Shown: in pieces, positions 1 to 9,854 of the stretch
How the letters are laid out: each line of letters starts with the position of its first letter
Position numbering within the stretch: position 1 is the stretch's first letter
DNA from: Simplicispira psychrophila DSM 11588
GTDB taxonomy: Bacteria > Pseudomonadota > Gammaproteobacteria > Burkholderiales > Burkholderiaceae_C
Length of the DNA: 64,000 nt
Reading direction: 5' to 3'
Assembly (NCBI RefSeq): GCF_000688255.1
Contig: NZ_JHYS01000018.1
Location: 1-64,000, forward strand
The notes under the pieces: generated by a model
What the model saw: only the letters and a program-made list of their open reading frames with translations
Databases searched by the model: none
What the model was told of the DNA's origin: nothing
Translations under genes and position numbers: made by a program

Positions 1-154
1 TATAACTTTGATAGCCTTTGCTTAAAGAAATTTAAGTGATCTTCAAAGATTGTTATGCCAAAGCTGACGCAGTCAAAATACAAATTCGAAAAAAACTGAT
101 TCCAGACTCTATGAATTGGCTGTGCTGATCAATGATCAGCGCGGCAACCCTTTA
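1..154 (+). other. 23S-5S rRNA internal spacer
   Basis: AT-rich non-coding stretch directly upstream of the 5S rRNA with no plausible gene. By position it is the 23S-5S spacer of an rRNA operon whose 16S and 23S genes lie to the left of the window. A short inverted pair (TGATC...GATCA, 126-138) lies about 15 bases before the 5S gene and may belong to a processing stem. The 23S 3' end itself was not recognised. Confidence 0.6.
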
Positions 155-271
155 TGCCTGATGACCATAGCAAGTTGGCCCCACTCCTTCCCATCTCGAA
201 CAGGACAGTGAAACGACTTCGCGCCGATGATAGTGCGGGTTCCCGTGTGAAAGTAGGTCATCGTCAGGCTC
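155..271 (+). rRNA. rrf: 5S ribosomal RNA
   Basis: About 117 nt matching a betaproteobacterial 5S rRNA. The 5' end GCCTGA (156-161) pairs with the 3' end TCAGGC (264-269) to form helix I. The conserved internal blocks CCCATCTCGAAC and CCGATGATAGTG are in the expected places. It is followed 17 bases later by a rho-independent terminator, so it is the last gene of its rRNA operon. Ends are accurate to within one or two bases. Confidence 0.95.
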
Positions 272-287
272 TTACAGCCAGCAAATA

Positions 288-318
288 CCCCCCGCTCAGC
301 AATGTGCGGGGGGTTTTG
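288..318 (+). terminator. rRNA operon terminator
   Basis: GC-rich hairpin: CCCCCCGC (288-295) pairs with GCGGGGGG (306-313) and is followed by TTTT. It lies just after the 5S gene and ends the rRNA operon. Confidence 0.9.
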
Positions 319-410
319 TCTTTCTGGCAGCTGTTTGAGTATTTGATGAATTGGCTGCATTGCGCCAATTATCGAAAATGCTTGTCGCTGCTCAGCCGAC
401 CGAGTGCGCT

Positions 411-1184
411 TTATGCATCTCCTGCGTACACCGCACCATCGACAAACACCTTCAATTCCCGATGCCCCAATGCCGTCCAGGTCTCATTGCGGGTGAGCGG
501 TGCGGTGACGATGATCGCTACTTTGTCGTTTGGCGAGGTCTGGGTTGAAAAATCGACATGCAGATCTTCATCAGCTAACTGCGCTGCCGCAAAAGGATGG
601 CATCGTTCCAGGTAAAACAAGTGGGTCGAGGCATGGGCCCACAGCGCTTGGCCGTTGGACAGCAAAAAATTGAAGGTGCCGTGCGGCGCAATCTGCGCAG
701 CCAGCTCGCGCAGCGTCAGCGTCAATTCGCCAATGCTGGGCACCTGGGCGTGTGATTTGGCTAACTCTTGCATGATCCAGCAGAACGCGTGTTCGCTGTC
801 GGTCGCGCCCACTGGACGAAAACAGCCGTGCAGGCGTGGCCGAAATTCTTTCAGGTCGCCGTTGTGCGCAAATACCCAATAACGGCCCCACAACTCGCGC
901 ACAAAAGGGTGGCAGTTTTGCAAGGCGATGGCGCCCTGGGTGGCTTTACGGATGTGGGAGATGACGTTGCAGCTCTGGATGGGGTAGCGGCGAATCAGAT
1001 CCGCTACCGGGGAATCAAGGGCGCGCTGGTGATCGACAAAATGGCGCACGCCTTTGTCTTCAAAAAAAGCAATGCCCCAACCATCGCTGTGGTCGCCGGT
1101 GTGACCAGCGCGCTGGGCAAAGCCGGTGAAGCTGAAGGTCACGTCGGTGGGCGTATTGCAATTCATCCCCAAAAGTTGGCACAT
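411..1184 (-). CDS. Class II glutamine amidotransferase, YafJ-like
   Basis: A 257-residue stand-alone class II glutamine amidotransferase domain, the usual size for the YafJ family. After Met removal the catalytic nucleophile would be Cys2 (MCQLLG). Other family motifs are visible: DGWG at 34-37, SHIRKAT at 76-82 and HNGD at 108-111. Such domains hydrolyse glutamine to glutamate and ammonia; the acceptor for this stand-alone form is not established. I chose the ATG at 1184 because the family starts with Met-Cys; an upstream in-frame start would bury the nucleophile. No EgtB/EgtD neighbours are present, so an ergothioneine EgtC role is not supported. It reads towards the rRNA operon. The 319-410 gap downstream shows no clear terminator. 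Confidence 0.9.
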   Translation of the reverse strand: MCQLLGMNCNTPTDVTFSFTGFAQRAGHTGDHSDGWGIAFFEDKGVRHFVDHQRALDSPVADLIRRYPIQSCNVISHIRKATQGAIALQNCHPFVRELWGRYWVFAHNGDLKEFRPRLHGCFRPVGATDSEHAFCWIMQELAKSHAQVPSIGELTLTLRELAAQIAPHGTFNFLLSNGQALWAHASTHLFYLERCHPFAAAQLADEDLHVDFSTQTSPNDKVAIIVTAPLTRNETWTALGHRELKVFVDGAVYAGDA

Positions 1185-1221
1185 GGCAGATCCGTTGGAC
1201 GGTTTTTCTAGAAAAAATCGA

Positions 1222-1434
1222 TCATAAAACGTGCTGCCTGGCCGCACACGCTAGGCAGATGCAGCGTTGACCGCGCTCGACCTCGGGAATGCCTGCCAAA
1301 GCGTCGGTGGCGATGGTGCTTCCCATGCACCAACACTGCGTCGGCGATAACTGTTGTGCCATCGCGCACTGGTTGGCCTGACCGCACAGGGGGCAGTGCG
1401 CGGTGTCGATCGGTGATGTAGACAGGGGTTGCAT
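1222..1434 (-). CDS. Small cysteine-rich CWC family protein
   Basis: A 70-residue protein with eight cysteines (14, 17, 23, 34, 36, 58, 60, 63) in the order CPLCG, C, CWC, CICxxC. This is the signature of the cysteine-rich CWC family, a probable zinc-binding or metal-binding small protein of unknown function common in proteobacteria. The start is uncertain: ATG at 1434 gives the compact domain, while another ATG at 1467 would add 11 residues; neither has a strong ribosome binding site. It ends 37 bases before the amidotransferase start on the same strand, so the two may be cotranscribed. It lies downstream of the malate synthase terminator, so it probably has its own promoter. Confidence 0.75.
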   Translation of the reverse strand: MQPLSTSPIDTAHCPLCGQANQCAMAQQLSPTQCWCMGSTIATDALAGIPEVERGQRCICLACAARQHVL

Positions 1435-1468
1435 GGTGTGCAGTGTAGGCGGCTGGACGGCGGGCACA

Positions 1469-1493
1469 CAAAAACGGCACCTGAAGGTGCCGT
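1469..1493 (-). terminator. Terminator downstream of malate synthase
   Basis: CGGCACC (1475-1481) pairs with GGTGCCG (1486-1492) around a TGAA loop. On the minus strand the stem is followed by a T run (plus-strand A run at 1470-1474), as expected for ending the malate synthase transcript about 110 bases past its stop. Confidence 0.75.
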
Positions 1494-1511
1494 GGCTGTC
1501 ATGGAGCGCAG

Positions 1512-1582
1512 ACAGTAAGAGTCAAAACACCTTTAAGCCCAATAGATACATGCGCATTGTGCTATTGAATAAATAGTACATC
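1512..1582. repeat. Degenerate copy of the short interspersed repeat
   Basis: The non-coding stretch after malate synthase contains CCTTTAAG, ATACATGCGC and TGCTATTGAAT, words shared with the better-preserved repeat copy at 63935-63985. Decayed and without a clean stem; membership is by eye only. Confidence 0.4.
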
Positions 1583-1599
1583 CAGCTTGTTTCAAGCCT

Positions 1600-3843
1600 T
1601 TAAGCGTGTGCGCCTGCCTTGACTTTCAGACGCCAGGCGTGCAGCAGCGGCTCAGTGTAGCCACTGGGTTGCACCAAGCCCTTGAACACCAGTTCGCACG
1701 CCGCTTTGTAAGCAGACGACGTCTCAAAATTACCGGCCATCGGCTGGTACAGTGGGTCCCCGGCGTTTTGGCCATCGACCACGCTGGCCATGCGCTCGAA
1801 GGTTTCCTTGACTTGCGCTTCGGTGACGACGCCGTGCAGCAGCCAGTTGGCCATGTGCTGGCTGGAGATGCGCAGCGTGGCGCGGTCTTCCATCAGGCCG
1901 ACATTGTGGATGTCAGGCACTTTGGAGCAGCCCACGCCTTGATCGACCCAGCGCACCACATAGCCCAAGATGCCTTGGGCGTTGTTGTCCAGCTCTTGCT
2001 GCTTTTCAGCGTCCGACCAGTTGGGCGCGGCGGCCACAGGGATGGTCAACAGGCCCGTCAGCAGATCGTCACGCACGGCATTGAAGTCGGTTTTTTCCAG
2101 CGCGATTTGGATGTCGCTGACCAAAACCTGGTGGTAGTGCAGCGCGTGCAGCGTGGCGCCGGTCGGGCTGGGCACCCAGGCGGTGTTGGCACCGGCTTTG
2201 GGATGGGCAATTTTTTGCTCCAACATCGCCGCCATCAGGTCGGGCATGGCCCACATGCCTTTGCCGATTTGCGCCTTGCCGCGCAGGCCGCATTCCAAGC
2301 CGACCAGCACGTTGTTGCGCTCGTACGACTGGATCCAGGCGCTGGTTTTCATGTCGCCCTTGCGGATCATCGGGCCGGCTTGCATGGCGCTGTGCATTTC
2401 GTCGCCGGTGCGGTCGAGAAAGCCGGTGTTGATGAATGCCACGCGGCTGGCGGCGGCGCCAATGCAGGCTTTCAGGTTGACCGAGGTGCGGCGCTCTTCG
2501 TCCATGATGCCCAGCTTGACGGTGCTGTCGGGCAGGCCCAGCAGTTGCTCAACGCGGCCAAACAGCTCGCTGGCAAAGGCCACTTCGGCGGGACCGTGCA
2601 TCTTTGGCTTGACGATGTAGACCGAGCCTTTGCGCGAGTTGCGCAGGCCCACGGCGCCCGCGCCGTTTTCTGCATTCGTGCCGTGGCCTTTTTGCAGGTC
2701 GTGCAGTGCAATGGTGGTGGTGACGACCGCGTCCAGAATGCCTTCAGGGATTTCGCGCTGTGCGCCTTGGGCGTCGGTGTAGAGGATGGCCGGATTGGTC
2801 ATCAGGTGGCCGACGTTGCGCAGGAACATCAGCGAGCGGCCATGCAAACGCACTTCAGCGCCACCGTTGGCGGCGGTGTAAATGCGGTCGGCGTTGAGGC
2901 CACGTGTCAGGGTTTTGCCGCCTTTGTCGAAGGATTCGGTCAGTGTGCCCTTCAGGATGCCGAGCCAGTTGCTGTAGCCCAGCACTTTGTCGTCCGCGTC
3001 CACGGCGGCGACTGAGTCTTCCAAATCGAGGATGGTGGACAGTGCCGATTCGATCACCATGTCCGACACGCCGGCCGCATCGCTGGCGCCAATCGTCGTG
3101 GTGCGGTTGATGAGGATATCGATGTGCAAACCATTGTGCACCAGCAGCACCGAGGTCGGCGCCGCCGCTTCGCCTTGGTAGCCGACCAGTTGGGCGTTGT
3201 CTTTCAGGCCCGTTTTTGCGCCGCCTTGGAGCGTGACCACCAGTTGGCCGCCGCCCTCGATGGCGTAGCCGGTCGAGTCTTGGTGCGAGCCGTTGGCCAG
3301 TGGGGCGGCTTGGTCCAGCAAATTGCGCGCAAAGGCGATGACTTTGGCGCCGCGCTTGTCGTTGTAGCCGGGGCCTTTGGCGCAGCCGTCTGCCTCCGAG
3401 ATGGCATCGGTGCCATACAGCGCATCGTACAAGCTGCCCCAGCGCGCGTTGGCGGCGTTCAGGGCGTAGCGGGCGTTCAGGATGGGCACCACCAGTTGCG
3501 GGCCGGCTTGCACCGCCAGTTCGTCATCGACGTTTGATGTGGTGGTTTGCACGCCTTCGGGCACCGGCACCAAGTAGCCGATGGTTTCTAAAAACTTGCG
3601 GTAAGCCGCCATGTCGGTGATCGGCCCGGGATGCGCTTGGTGCCAGGTGTCCAGCTCGGTTTGCAGGCGCTCGCGCTCGGCCAGCAGGGCGATGTTGCGC
3701 GGTGCCAGGTCTGCCACGATGGCATCAAAGCCTTGCCAAAAAGCGGCGCTGTCCACGCCGGTGCCGGGCAACACCTGCTCGTTGATGAAGCGGTGCAAGA
3801 TGTTGGCCACTTGCAGGCGATGGACGGAGGTGCGTGCGGTCAT
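1600..3843 (-). CDS. glcB: Malate synthase G
   Basis: Malate synthase G condenses glyoxylate with acetyl-CoA to give malate, the second step of the glyoxylate shunt. The 747-residue length is slightly above the usual ~725 for isoform G and well above the ~530 of isoform A. Family landmarks: the ILDLEDS acidic block near residues 271-277, a GMWAMPD block, a WVPSPT block and the C-terminal [13 protein letters not shown] helix. I chose the ATG at 3843, which gives the standard N-terminus [13 protein letters not shown]; an upstream ATG at 3942 would add 33 non-conserved residues. It stands alone, with non-coding DNA on both sides and a terminator at 1469-1493. It allows growth on acetate and fatty acids, which fits the storage-lipid and PHA genes nearby. 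Confidence 0.97.
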   Translation of the reverse strand: MTARTSVHRLQVANILHRFINEQVLPGTGVDSAAFWQGFDAIVADLAPRNIALLAERERLQTELDTWHQAHPGPITDMAAYRKFLETIGYLVPVPEGVQTTTSNVDDELAVQAGPQLVVPILNARYALNAANARWGSLYDALYGTDAISEADGCAKGPGYNDKRGAKVIAFARNLLDQAAPLANGSHQDSTGYAIEGGGQLVVTLQGGAKTGLKDNAQLVGYQGEAAAPTSVLLVHNGLHIDILINRTTTIGASDAAGVSDMVIESALSTILDLEDSVAAVDADDKVLGYSNWLGILKGTLTESFDKGGKTLTRGLNADRIYTAANGGAEVRLHGRSLMFLRNVGHLMTNPAILYTDAQGAQREIPEGILDAVVTTTIALHDLQKGHGTNAENGAGAVGLRNSRKGSVYIVKPKMHGPAEVAFASELFGRVEQLLGLPDSTVKLGIMDEERRTSVNLKACIGAAASRVAFINTGFLDRTGDEMHSAMQAGPMIRKGDMKTSAWIQSYERNNVLVGLECGLRGKAQIGKGMWAMPDLMAAMLEQKIAHPKAGANTAWVPSPTGATLHALHYHQVLVSDIQIALEKTDFNAVRDDLLTGLLTIPVAAAPNWSDAEKQQELDNNAQGILGYVVRWVDQGVGCSKVPDIHNVGLMEDRATLRISSQHMANWLLHGVVTEAQVKETFERMASVVDGQNAGDPLYQPMAGNFETSSAYKAACELVFKGLVQPSGYTEPLLHAWRLKVKAGAHA

Positions 3844-4205
3844 GTGAAAAGTCTCAAATAAAAAATCGGTATGCACGCTTTGGTGCGGCTGGTAGCCACT
3901 GTATTCGATTTGATTGACGACATAAACAGTCTGAAAAATCATAAACCTGTGACTTTTATAAATGCAATTTGGGCTCGGCAGCGCCCGGTCAGTTGCCAGT
4001 TTGAGTTATTTTGATAGCAAATAGCGCTTGCTAATAGATGATTTGAAGTAGTTTTATCTATGAATGTCTTGTGCATAAAGCGCTTGCAGCTATCAAATTG
4101 ATATTTGTTGTCGTGCTCTAGATAGCCGCTTGTGTGGCTGTATGGCCGCGATGCCGGCAGTCGCCGCGCGCTTGGCTAGACTGGCAACTTGGAAGGAATC
4201 TCACC
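3844..4205. other. Divergent intergenic region, glcB / M20 hydrolase
   Basis: About 360 bases with no gene, between divergent starts, so it should carry promoters for both sides. A copy of the palindromic repeat occupies 4008-4100. Nothing else was identified with confidence. Confidence 0.6.
4008..4100. repeat. Short interspersed palindromic repeat
   Basis: Two half-copies face each other: TTTGATAGC (4010-4018) and GCTATCAAA (4089-4097) form the outer arms, and each is flanked inwards by an AGCGCTTG word. Both words recur in the other intergenic repeats of this window. Located between divergent promoters rather than at a transcript end. Confidence 0.65.
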
Positions 4206-5405
<1,200 letters not shown>

Positions 5406-5415
5406 AGTGGCATTA

Positions 5416-5437
5416 GCCGTTTTTGGATAAAAACGGC
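5416..5437. terminator. Hairpin between convergent genes
   Basis: GCCGTTTTT (5416-5424) pairs perfectly with AAAAACGGC (5429-5437) around a GGAT loop, between two convergent genes. There is no long T run outside the stem, but the arms contain their own T/A runs, so it could act in both directions. Downstream to 5485 are words of the interspersed repeat family (GCTGTATTTGCGC, GCTATTGTTTTGATA). Confidence 0.5.
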
Positions 5438-5501
5438 CGCAAACCCTTGCTGTATTTGCGCCTGCCGCTATTGTTTTGATATTCAGGGGCTACGCGGTGC
5501 T

Positions 5502-6980
5502 TCACGGCAACATCAGTGACAGCCATAGCAGTTGCTCGAATTCAGGGATAAAGGCATCGATGATCTGCTGGGGCTCGGGGCACAGCGCGGTGTCGGCGAT
5601 CAGGCCAAACTGCACGTTGCCGGCATAACTCAGGATTGACACGCCCAGGCCGACGCTGCCCGATTGCGGTACCCAGAACAGGCATTGCGCCAGACGCGCG
5701 CCGCACAGCGTGAGCGGCGCGTGCGGGCCGGGCACGTTGGTCATGACAGCGGTCGTCTTGCGGCTGAACAGGCCCAGCAGCGCGTCCTGTGCCGGCTGCA
5801 CCAGCACGCCCGCCACGGCCAGTAGGGCGTAGGTCAGCAGCGGCTGCGTGCTGCCCTTGAGCGCTGCCATGCGCCGGCGCACCTCGTAGACGCGCTCAAT
5901 GGGGTTGTTGATGCCGATGGGCAGTAACAGCGGTACCAGACCAAAGTGGTTGCCCAGGGTTCCGTCCTCGTCTGGTGAGCGTAGATTGACCGGCACCATG
6001 GCACGGATTTCCTGGCCTTCGGTGCGCTCGCCATGGCGGCGCAGATAACTGCCGAGGGCGCCGGCCACGCACGACAGCAGCACATCGTTGAGTGAGCAGC
6101 CCAGGGCGGCGCCCACGGCCTTGACCTCGTGCAGCGGCAGCGGCGTGCACCAAGCCACGCGCTTGGCGCCACCAGGCACGCCCTTGAGGCGCGTGGGCGA
6201 GTCGTTGGGCATCAGGGCCAGCGCCGCCATGTCGCTCAGCAGCTGCTGCCCCAGGCGCGCTGTCTCTAGGGTGGTGGCCCGAGCGTGTGCGAGGGTTTTT
6301 TGGGGTTCGTGCAGCGCCTGCAGTGCCTGTGCAGTGAAGTCGGTGAGGGGCGGGTCCTGTGCTGCGCCTGGCCCGCCCGAATGGTCCGACCGTGCCGCAG
6401 GCACCGGTGCAGGCGGTACGGTGCCGCCATCGACCAGCGACAAGATGACATGCAACAGCGCCATGCCATCGGCAATGCAATGGTGGATCCGCATGATCAG
6501 GGCGCTGCCGCTCTGGCCATCGCCATCGACAAAATTGTCGATCAGGTGAAACTGCCATAGGGGCCGCAGCGGGTCGAGTGGCTGCATCGCCAGTTCGCCG
6601 ATGCGCTCTTGCAGCGCCGTTTGCTGGCTTTGGCCTTTGCCCTCGCCAGCGCGCCGGGGCAGGGTGGTGCGCACGACGTGGGCGCGGATGTCAAAGTGGG
6701 CGTCTTCCACCCAGCGGGCGCCGATGGCATCGCGCACCACGCACTGGCGAAAGCGCGGATAGGCCAGCATCCGCTCTTGCACGCGTTCGCACAGCGCTGG
6801 CCATGGGATGCCGGGGGTGAGCGTCCAGACACCGTTGATCATCATCAGATTGCTGGCGCTGTCCATGCGCAGCCAGGCGGTATCGACCTTGCCCATGCGC
6901 TCATCGGGCAGGGGAGATAAGGCGGGTGGGCGGGCGTTGCAGCGTGCAGTTGGGGGGCGGGACGGCGTGCGGGTGACCAT
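5502..6980 (-). CDS. WS/DGAT wax ester synthase / diacylglycerol acyltransferase
   Basis: A 492-residue member of the bacterial WS/DGAT family, which transfers acyl groups from acyl-CoA to fatty alcohols or diacylglycerol to make storage wax esters or triacylglycerols. The catalytic HHxxxDG motif is intact at 166-172 (HHCIADG), followed by the C-terminal domain with a PLLLPIGI block and a VPGP segment. Usual length is 450-500. I chose the ATG at 6980 because CAGGAG lies 7 bases upstream; this leaves about 28 non-conserved residues before the conserved start near MGKVDTAWL. It is divergent from the acyl-CoA-binding protein gene, 142 bases apart, and the two may share control: one makes storage lipid, the other carries its acyl-CoA substrate. 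Confidence 0.92.
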   Translation of the reverse strand: MVTRTPSRPPTARCNARPPALSPLPDERMGKVDTAWLRMDSASNLMMINGVWTLTPGIPWPALCERVQERMLAYPRFRQCVVRDAIGARWVEDAHFDIRAHVVRTTLPRRAGEGKGQSQQTALQERIGELAMQPLDPLRPLWQFHLIDNFVDGDGQSGSALIMRIHHCIADGMALLHVILSLVDGGTVPPAPVPAARSDHSGGPGAAQDPPLTDFTAQALQALHEPQKTLAHARATTLETARLGQQLLSDMAALALMPNDSPTRLKGVPGGAKRVAWCTPLPLHEVKAVGAALGCSLNDVLLSCVAGALGSYLRRHGERTEGQEIRAMVPVNLRSPDEDGTLGNHFGLVPLLLPIGINNPIERVYEVRRRMAALKGSTQPLLTYALLAVAGVLVQPAQDALLGLFSRKTTAVMTNVPGPHAPLTLCGARLAQCLFWVPQSGSVGLGVSILSYAGNVQFGLIADTALCPEPQQIIDAFIPEFEQLLWLSLMLP

Positions 6981-7122
6981 GGGCAAGCTCCTGTGGACGG
7001 TTTTGGGGGCGGACCTCCCACGTGCGCAGGATCGAAGGCGTGCCCGAATGCTGGCCGTAAGATACAACGCAGGGGCTCGCCAGAAGCCTGTTTTTCTCAT
7101 CCGTATCCAAGGAGCATTCCCC

Positions 7123-7377
7123 ATGGCCGATTTGAACGCCAATTTTGAAGCCGCTGTCGCGCAGTCCAAAAACCTCAGCGAGCGCCCCGACAATCCGACG
7201 CTGCTGAAAATCTATGCCTTGTACAAGCAAGCCAGCGCGGGCGACAACACCGAGAAAAAACCCGGTTTTACCGATGTGGTGGCGCGGGCCAAATGGGACG
7301 CCTGGAGCAAGCTCAAGGGCACGGCTGCAGACGCCGCCCAGCAGCAGTACATCGAGCTGATCGCTGAACTCAGCTGA
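7123..7377 (+). CDS. Acyl-CoA-binding protein
   Basis: An 84-residue single-domain acyl-CoA-binding protein, the standard four-helix size. The family landmarks are LYKQAS at 33-38 and AKWDAW near 56-61, with the Tyr, Lys and Trp residues that bind the CoA headgroup. It binds long-chain acyl-CoA esters in the cytoplasm, buffering and delivering them. Start ATG 7123 follows AAGGAGC with good spacing. It is divergent from the WS/DGAT gene and followed by its own terminator at 7461-7486. ACBP is scattered rather than universal in bacteria; its position beside a storage-lipid synthase suggests a role in acyl-CoA supply. Confidence 0.95.
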   Translation: MADLNANFEAAVAQSKNLSERPDNPTLLKIYALYKQASAGDNTEKKPGFTDVVARAKWDAWSKLKGTAADAAQQQYIELIAELS

Positions 7378-7455
7378 AGCGCGCCGGGCGCTGGCCCCCG
7401 GCAACAGCGGGTGCGCATACACAACCACAAGCAACAGTCAGCATTAGCAAGCAAC

Positions 7456-7486
7456 AAAAAGGGCGGCCTCTGGGTCGCCCTTTTGG
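7456..7486 (+). terminator. Terminator after acyl-CoA-binding protein gene
   Basis: A run, then GGGCG (7461-7465) pairing with CGCCC (7476-7480), then TTTT. The outer A and T runs extend the stem, so it may also serve the converging PHA-system gene. Confidence 0.75.
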
Positions 7487-7538
7487 TGGCTGTCCTGGCT
7501 ATCACAGCCCGGCTGTGTCACCGCCTGTGAGCGCGCTG

Positions 7539-7886
7539 TCAGGCAGATGGCGCCGCCGGTTTTTTCTTCTGCGCCGCCTTCTTTGCGGCGGGCTTCTTCG
7601 GCAACAGCAAGCTGTCGAACTGCTTATTCAGTTCGGCTTCAATGCTGTCCTTGAAAGCGCTGAGCAAAAAACCCAGTTCTGCGGCCAGCGCAAACTGGTC
7701 TGGGTGCACCTGCAGGGTGCCTGTGACGCCCAGGCGGCTGAAGTGCAGCGTGTCCTGCTCCGTACCTTCTGCGTACGTGCAATCCATGTCAAATTTTTTC
7801 TCCACCTTCTCAGCCCAGGCAAAGGCGATCTTGCGTGCGGCGGGCAGACCGAGCTGGTGCGGGCGGTGGATATGGATGTGAGGCAC
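7539..7886 (-). CDS. Polyhydroxyalkanoic acid system (PHA granule-region) family protein
   Basis: A 115-residue protein of the PHA_gran_rgn family, small proteins often coded near PHA genes. The N-terminus PHIHIHRPHQLG and a DTLHFSRLG...LGFLL core fit that family; the last ~20 residues are Lys/Ala/Pro-rich (KKPAAKKAAQKKK), like the basic tails of PhaF-type phasins. I chose the GTG at 7886 because GGAG lies 9 bases upstream and the conserved region starts at its second residue; an ATG at 7946 would add 20 unrelated residues. Function is not proven; binding to granules or nucleic acid through the basic tail is inference. It converges with the ACBP gene. Confidence 0.8.
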   Translation of the reverse strand: MPHIHIHRPHQLGLPAARKIAFAWAEKVEKKFDMDCTYAEGTEQDTLHFSRLGVTGTLQVHPDQFALAAELGFLLSAFKDSIEAELNKQFDSLLLPKKPAAKKAAQKKKPAAPSA

Positions 7887-8108
7887 TGCGAGGGCTCCGT
7901 GGTGGGGTGACTGGGGTTGGGTTGCATCATAAAACCGTGGCCGCACATTCTGGCCATGGCACAGCGCCCGCTAAAGCTAGGCGGTCGCAAAAATCTGAAA
8001 CATTGACGGTGTGCATGGAGTGGTGTTGCGGTGTACGGTGTAGCGCAATCCATGGATCGTGCCCATGTTTCAGGCGCATGGCGGCGCCCACCACAGGAGT
8101 TCCAGACT

Positions 8109-9428
8109 ATGCCTCTGCCGTCTCTGCAGAAAAAAATTGTCCAGCGCATCGACCGGTTGCCGCTGTCTGTGGCGCTGCAGTTGCCCTCTGGTAAGCGTCT
8201 GGGGCCGCGCCAAGCCGCAGTGACGCTGCTTTTTCAGGATGCGGCCAGCCTCGCCGGTCTGGTGGCGGGGCGCATTGGCGCGGTCGCTGAGGCCATGGTG
8301 GAAGGTCGGGTGCGCTTTGAGGGCACTTTGCGCGATCTGATGCACGTGGCCAATGCGCTGCTGCCGGGCAATCCGACGCACAGCAACACCCGCTGGTGGA
8401 CGCGCACGCTGCACCACGCCCGCTCCATGGGCGCACATACGCCCGGACGCGATGCGCAGCAGATTCAGTTTCATTACGATGTGTCAGATGATTTTTATGC
8501 GCTGTGGCTGGATCCGCGGCGCGTGTATTCGTGCGCCTATTACCGCCAGCCAAACATGTCCCTGGCGCAGGCGCAGGAAGCCAAGCTCGACCACATCTGC
8601 CGCAAGCTGCTGCTGCAACCGGGCGAGCGTTTTCTGGATATCGGTGCGGGCTGGGGCGGGCTGCTGCTGTGGGCGGCCGAGCACTACGGGGTGGATGCCA
8701 CCGGCATCACACTGTCGCACCACCAGCACGCGTATGTGCAGCGCGTAATTGTCGAAAAGGGCTTGCAAGACCGGGTGCGCATGCTGCTGTGCGACTACCG
8801 CGAGTTGCAGGTGTCGCAGCCGTTTGACAAGGTCGCCTCGGTGGGCATGTTCGAGCATGTCGGGCGGGCCCACATACCGACGTACTTTGCCACCGTGCGC
8901 CGCCTGCTGCGCCCGGGCGGATGGGTCCTGAACCATGGCATCACGGCCGGTGGTACCGACAACACCGAACTGGGCGCTGGTATGGGGGCGTTCATCGAAA
9001 AATACATCTTCCCGGGTGGTGAGTTGCTGCATGTCAGTAGCGTGCTGAACGCGCTGGCTGGTGCAGGGTTGGAAATGGTCGATGCAGAAAACCTACGCCC
9101 GCACTATGCGCGCACCTTGTGGGCCTGGTCGGATGCGCTGGAGGCCCGCTTGGATGAGGCACGCCGGGTGCTTTCCGCTGACGATGGCATGGAGCAGGCG
9201 CAGCGCGTGGTGCAGGCGTACCGCTTGTATTTGGCCGGTAGCGCCATGGGTTTTGAGCGTGGCTGGATGAGTCTGTACCAGTTGCTGGCGACACGGCCGA
9301 ACAACGATATTGAACGGGGTGCACTTCCTGGAGCGCAATCGGACTATCCTTTCACTCGTGATTACCTCTATTCCTCCAAGGATGTTCCATGCTCTACAAA
9401 TTCAAATCCCGCTCTACCGCTGACCTGA
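8109..9428 (+). CDS. Cyclopropane-fatty-acyl-phospholipid synthase-like methyltransferase
   Basis: A 439-residue SAM-dependent methyltransferase of the CfaS family, which methylenates or methylates unsaturated acyl chains in phospholipids. Visible: an N-terminal lipid-binding-type region, QFHYDVSDDFY at 120-130, the SAM-binding LDIGAGWGG at 176-184, GMFEHVG, and a C-terminal helical region ending in MGFERGWMSLYQLLA. Length fits the proteobacterial family. Start at ATG 8109 with CAGGAG about 9 bases upstream. Its 3' end overlaps the DUF1840 gene by 40 bases in another frame, so the two are translationally linked. Some members of this family do other C-methylations, so the exact product is uncertain. 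Confidence 0.9.
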   Translation: MPLPSLQKKIVQRIDRLPLSVALQLPSGKRLGPRQAAVTLLFQDAASLAGLVAGRIGAVAEAMVEGRVRFEGTLRDLMHVANALLPGNPTHSNTRWWTRTLHHARSMGAHTPGRDAQQIQFHYDVSDDFYALWLDPRRVYSCAYYRQPNMSLAQAQEAKLDHICRKLLLQPGERFLDIGAGWGGLLLWAAEHYGVDATGITLSHHQHAYVQRVIVEKGLQDRVRMLLCDYRELQVSQPFDKVASVGMFEHVGRAHIPTYFATVRRLLRPGGWVLNHGITAGGTDNTELGAGMGAFIEKYIFPGGELLHVSSVLNALAGAGLEMVDAENLRPHYARTLWAWSDALEARLDEARRVLSADDGMEQAQRVVQAYRLYLAGSAMGFERGWMSLYQLLATRPNNDIERGALPGAQSDYPFTRDYLYSSKDVPCSTNSNPALPLT

Positions 9429-9745
9429 TCTTGCTGGAGCCGCATGGACGTCGGCTGCTGCAGATCATTGGCAAAGAGACCGGCCGCGCCGGTATCGTGA
9501 CGGTGGCGCAAATTCCTGCCGCAGTGGCCGCGCTCGAAGCAGCCGTACTTGATGAGGAGCGGCGGGCGGCCGCTGCCCAGGCGCAAGCCAAAGAGGCGCA
9601 TACCAATGCGCAGGCTGACGATGCGGCGGAGGAGGGCCCACAGGGCGACAGTGATGTCGTCAGCCTGCGCCAACGCGCTGCGCCGTTTATTGACATGCTG
9701 CGCCGCAGCGCCCAGGGCGGTGATGACGTGGTCTGGGGTACCTGA
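9389..9745 (+). CDS. DUF1840 domain-containing protein
   Basis: A 118-residue protein matching the DUF1840 family, small cytoplasmic proteins known mainly from beta- and gammaproteobacteria. It opens with MLYKFKSRSTADLILLEPHG and ends with an RAAPFIDMLRRS helix and DDVVWGT, both typical of the family; the middle (60-90) is Ala/Glu-rich and probably disordered. The ATG at 9389 lies within the last 40 bases of the cfa-like gene and is preceded by AAGGATG, so translation is probably coupled. Function unknown. A bidirectional terminator follows. Confidence 0.85.
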   Translation: MLYKFKSRSTADLILLEPHGRRLLQIIGKETGRAGIVTVAQIPAAVAALEAAVLDEERRAAAAQAQAKEAHTNAQADDAAEEGPQGDSDVVSLRQRAAPFIDMLRRSAQGGDDVVWGT

Positions 9746-9793
9746 GAACCTGTAGCCTGAACATGCGTTGCGCGCTGGATGGCGCGCCATGAA

Positions 9794-9828
9794 AAAGCCG
9801 CCGGTCTGGTCACAGATGCGGCGGCTTT
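9794..9828. terminator. Bidirectional terminator
   Basis: AAAGCCGCCG (9794-9803) pairs perfectly with CGGCGGCTTT (9819-9828), with A runs on the left and T on the right. It lies between the converging DUF1840 gene and the liv/ligase operon and can end both transcripts. Confidence 0.9.
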
Positions 9829-9854
9829 GTTGCGCTGGCCAGGGCGCAGGGGAC

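Noticed and set aside
411-1184. EgtC (ergothioneine pathway) assignment for the glutamine amidotransferase
   Set aside because: There are no egtB or egtD neighbours and the motifs fit stand-alone YafJ proteins better.
1606-3015. Long plus-strand open frame antisense to malate synthase
   Set aside because: Shadow of a GC-rich gene: His/Gln/Gly-rich, no domain, fully inside glcB.
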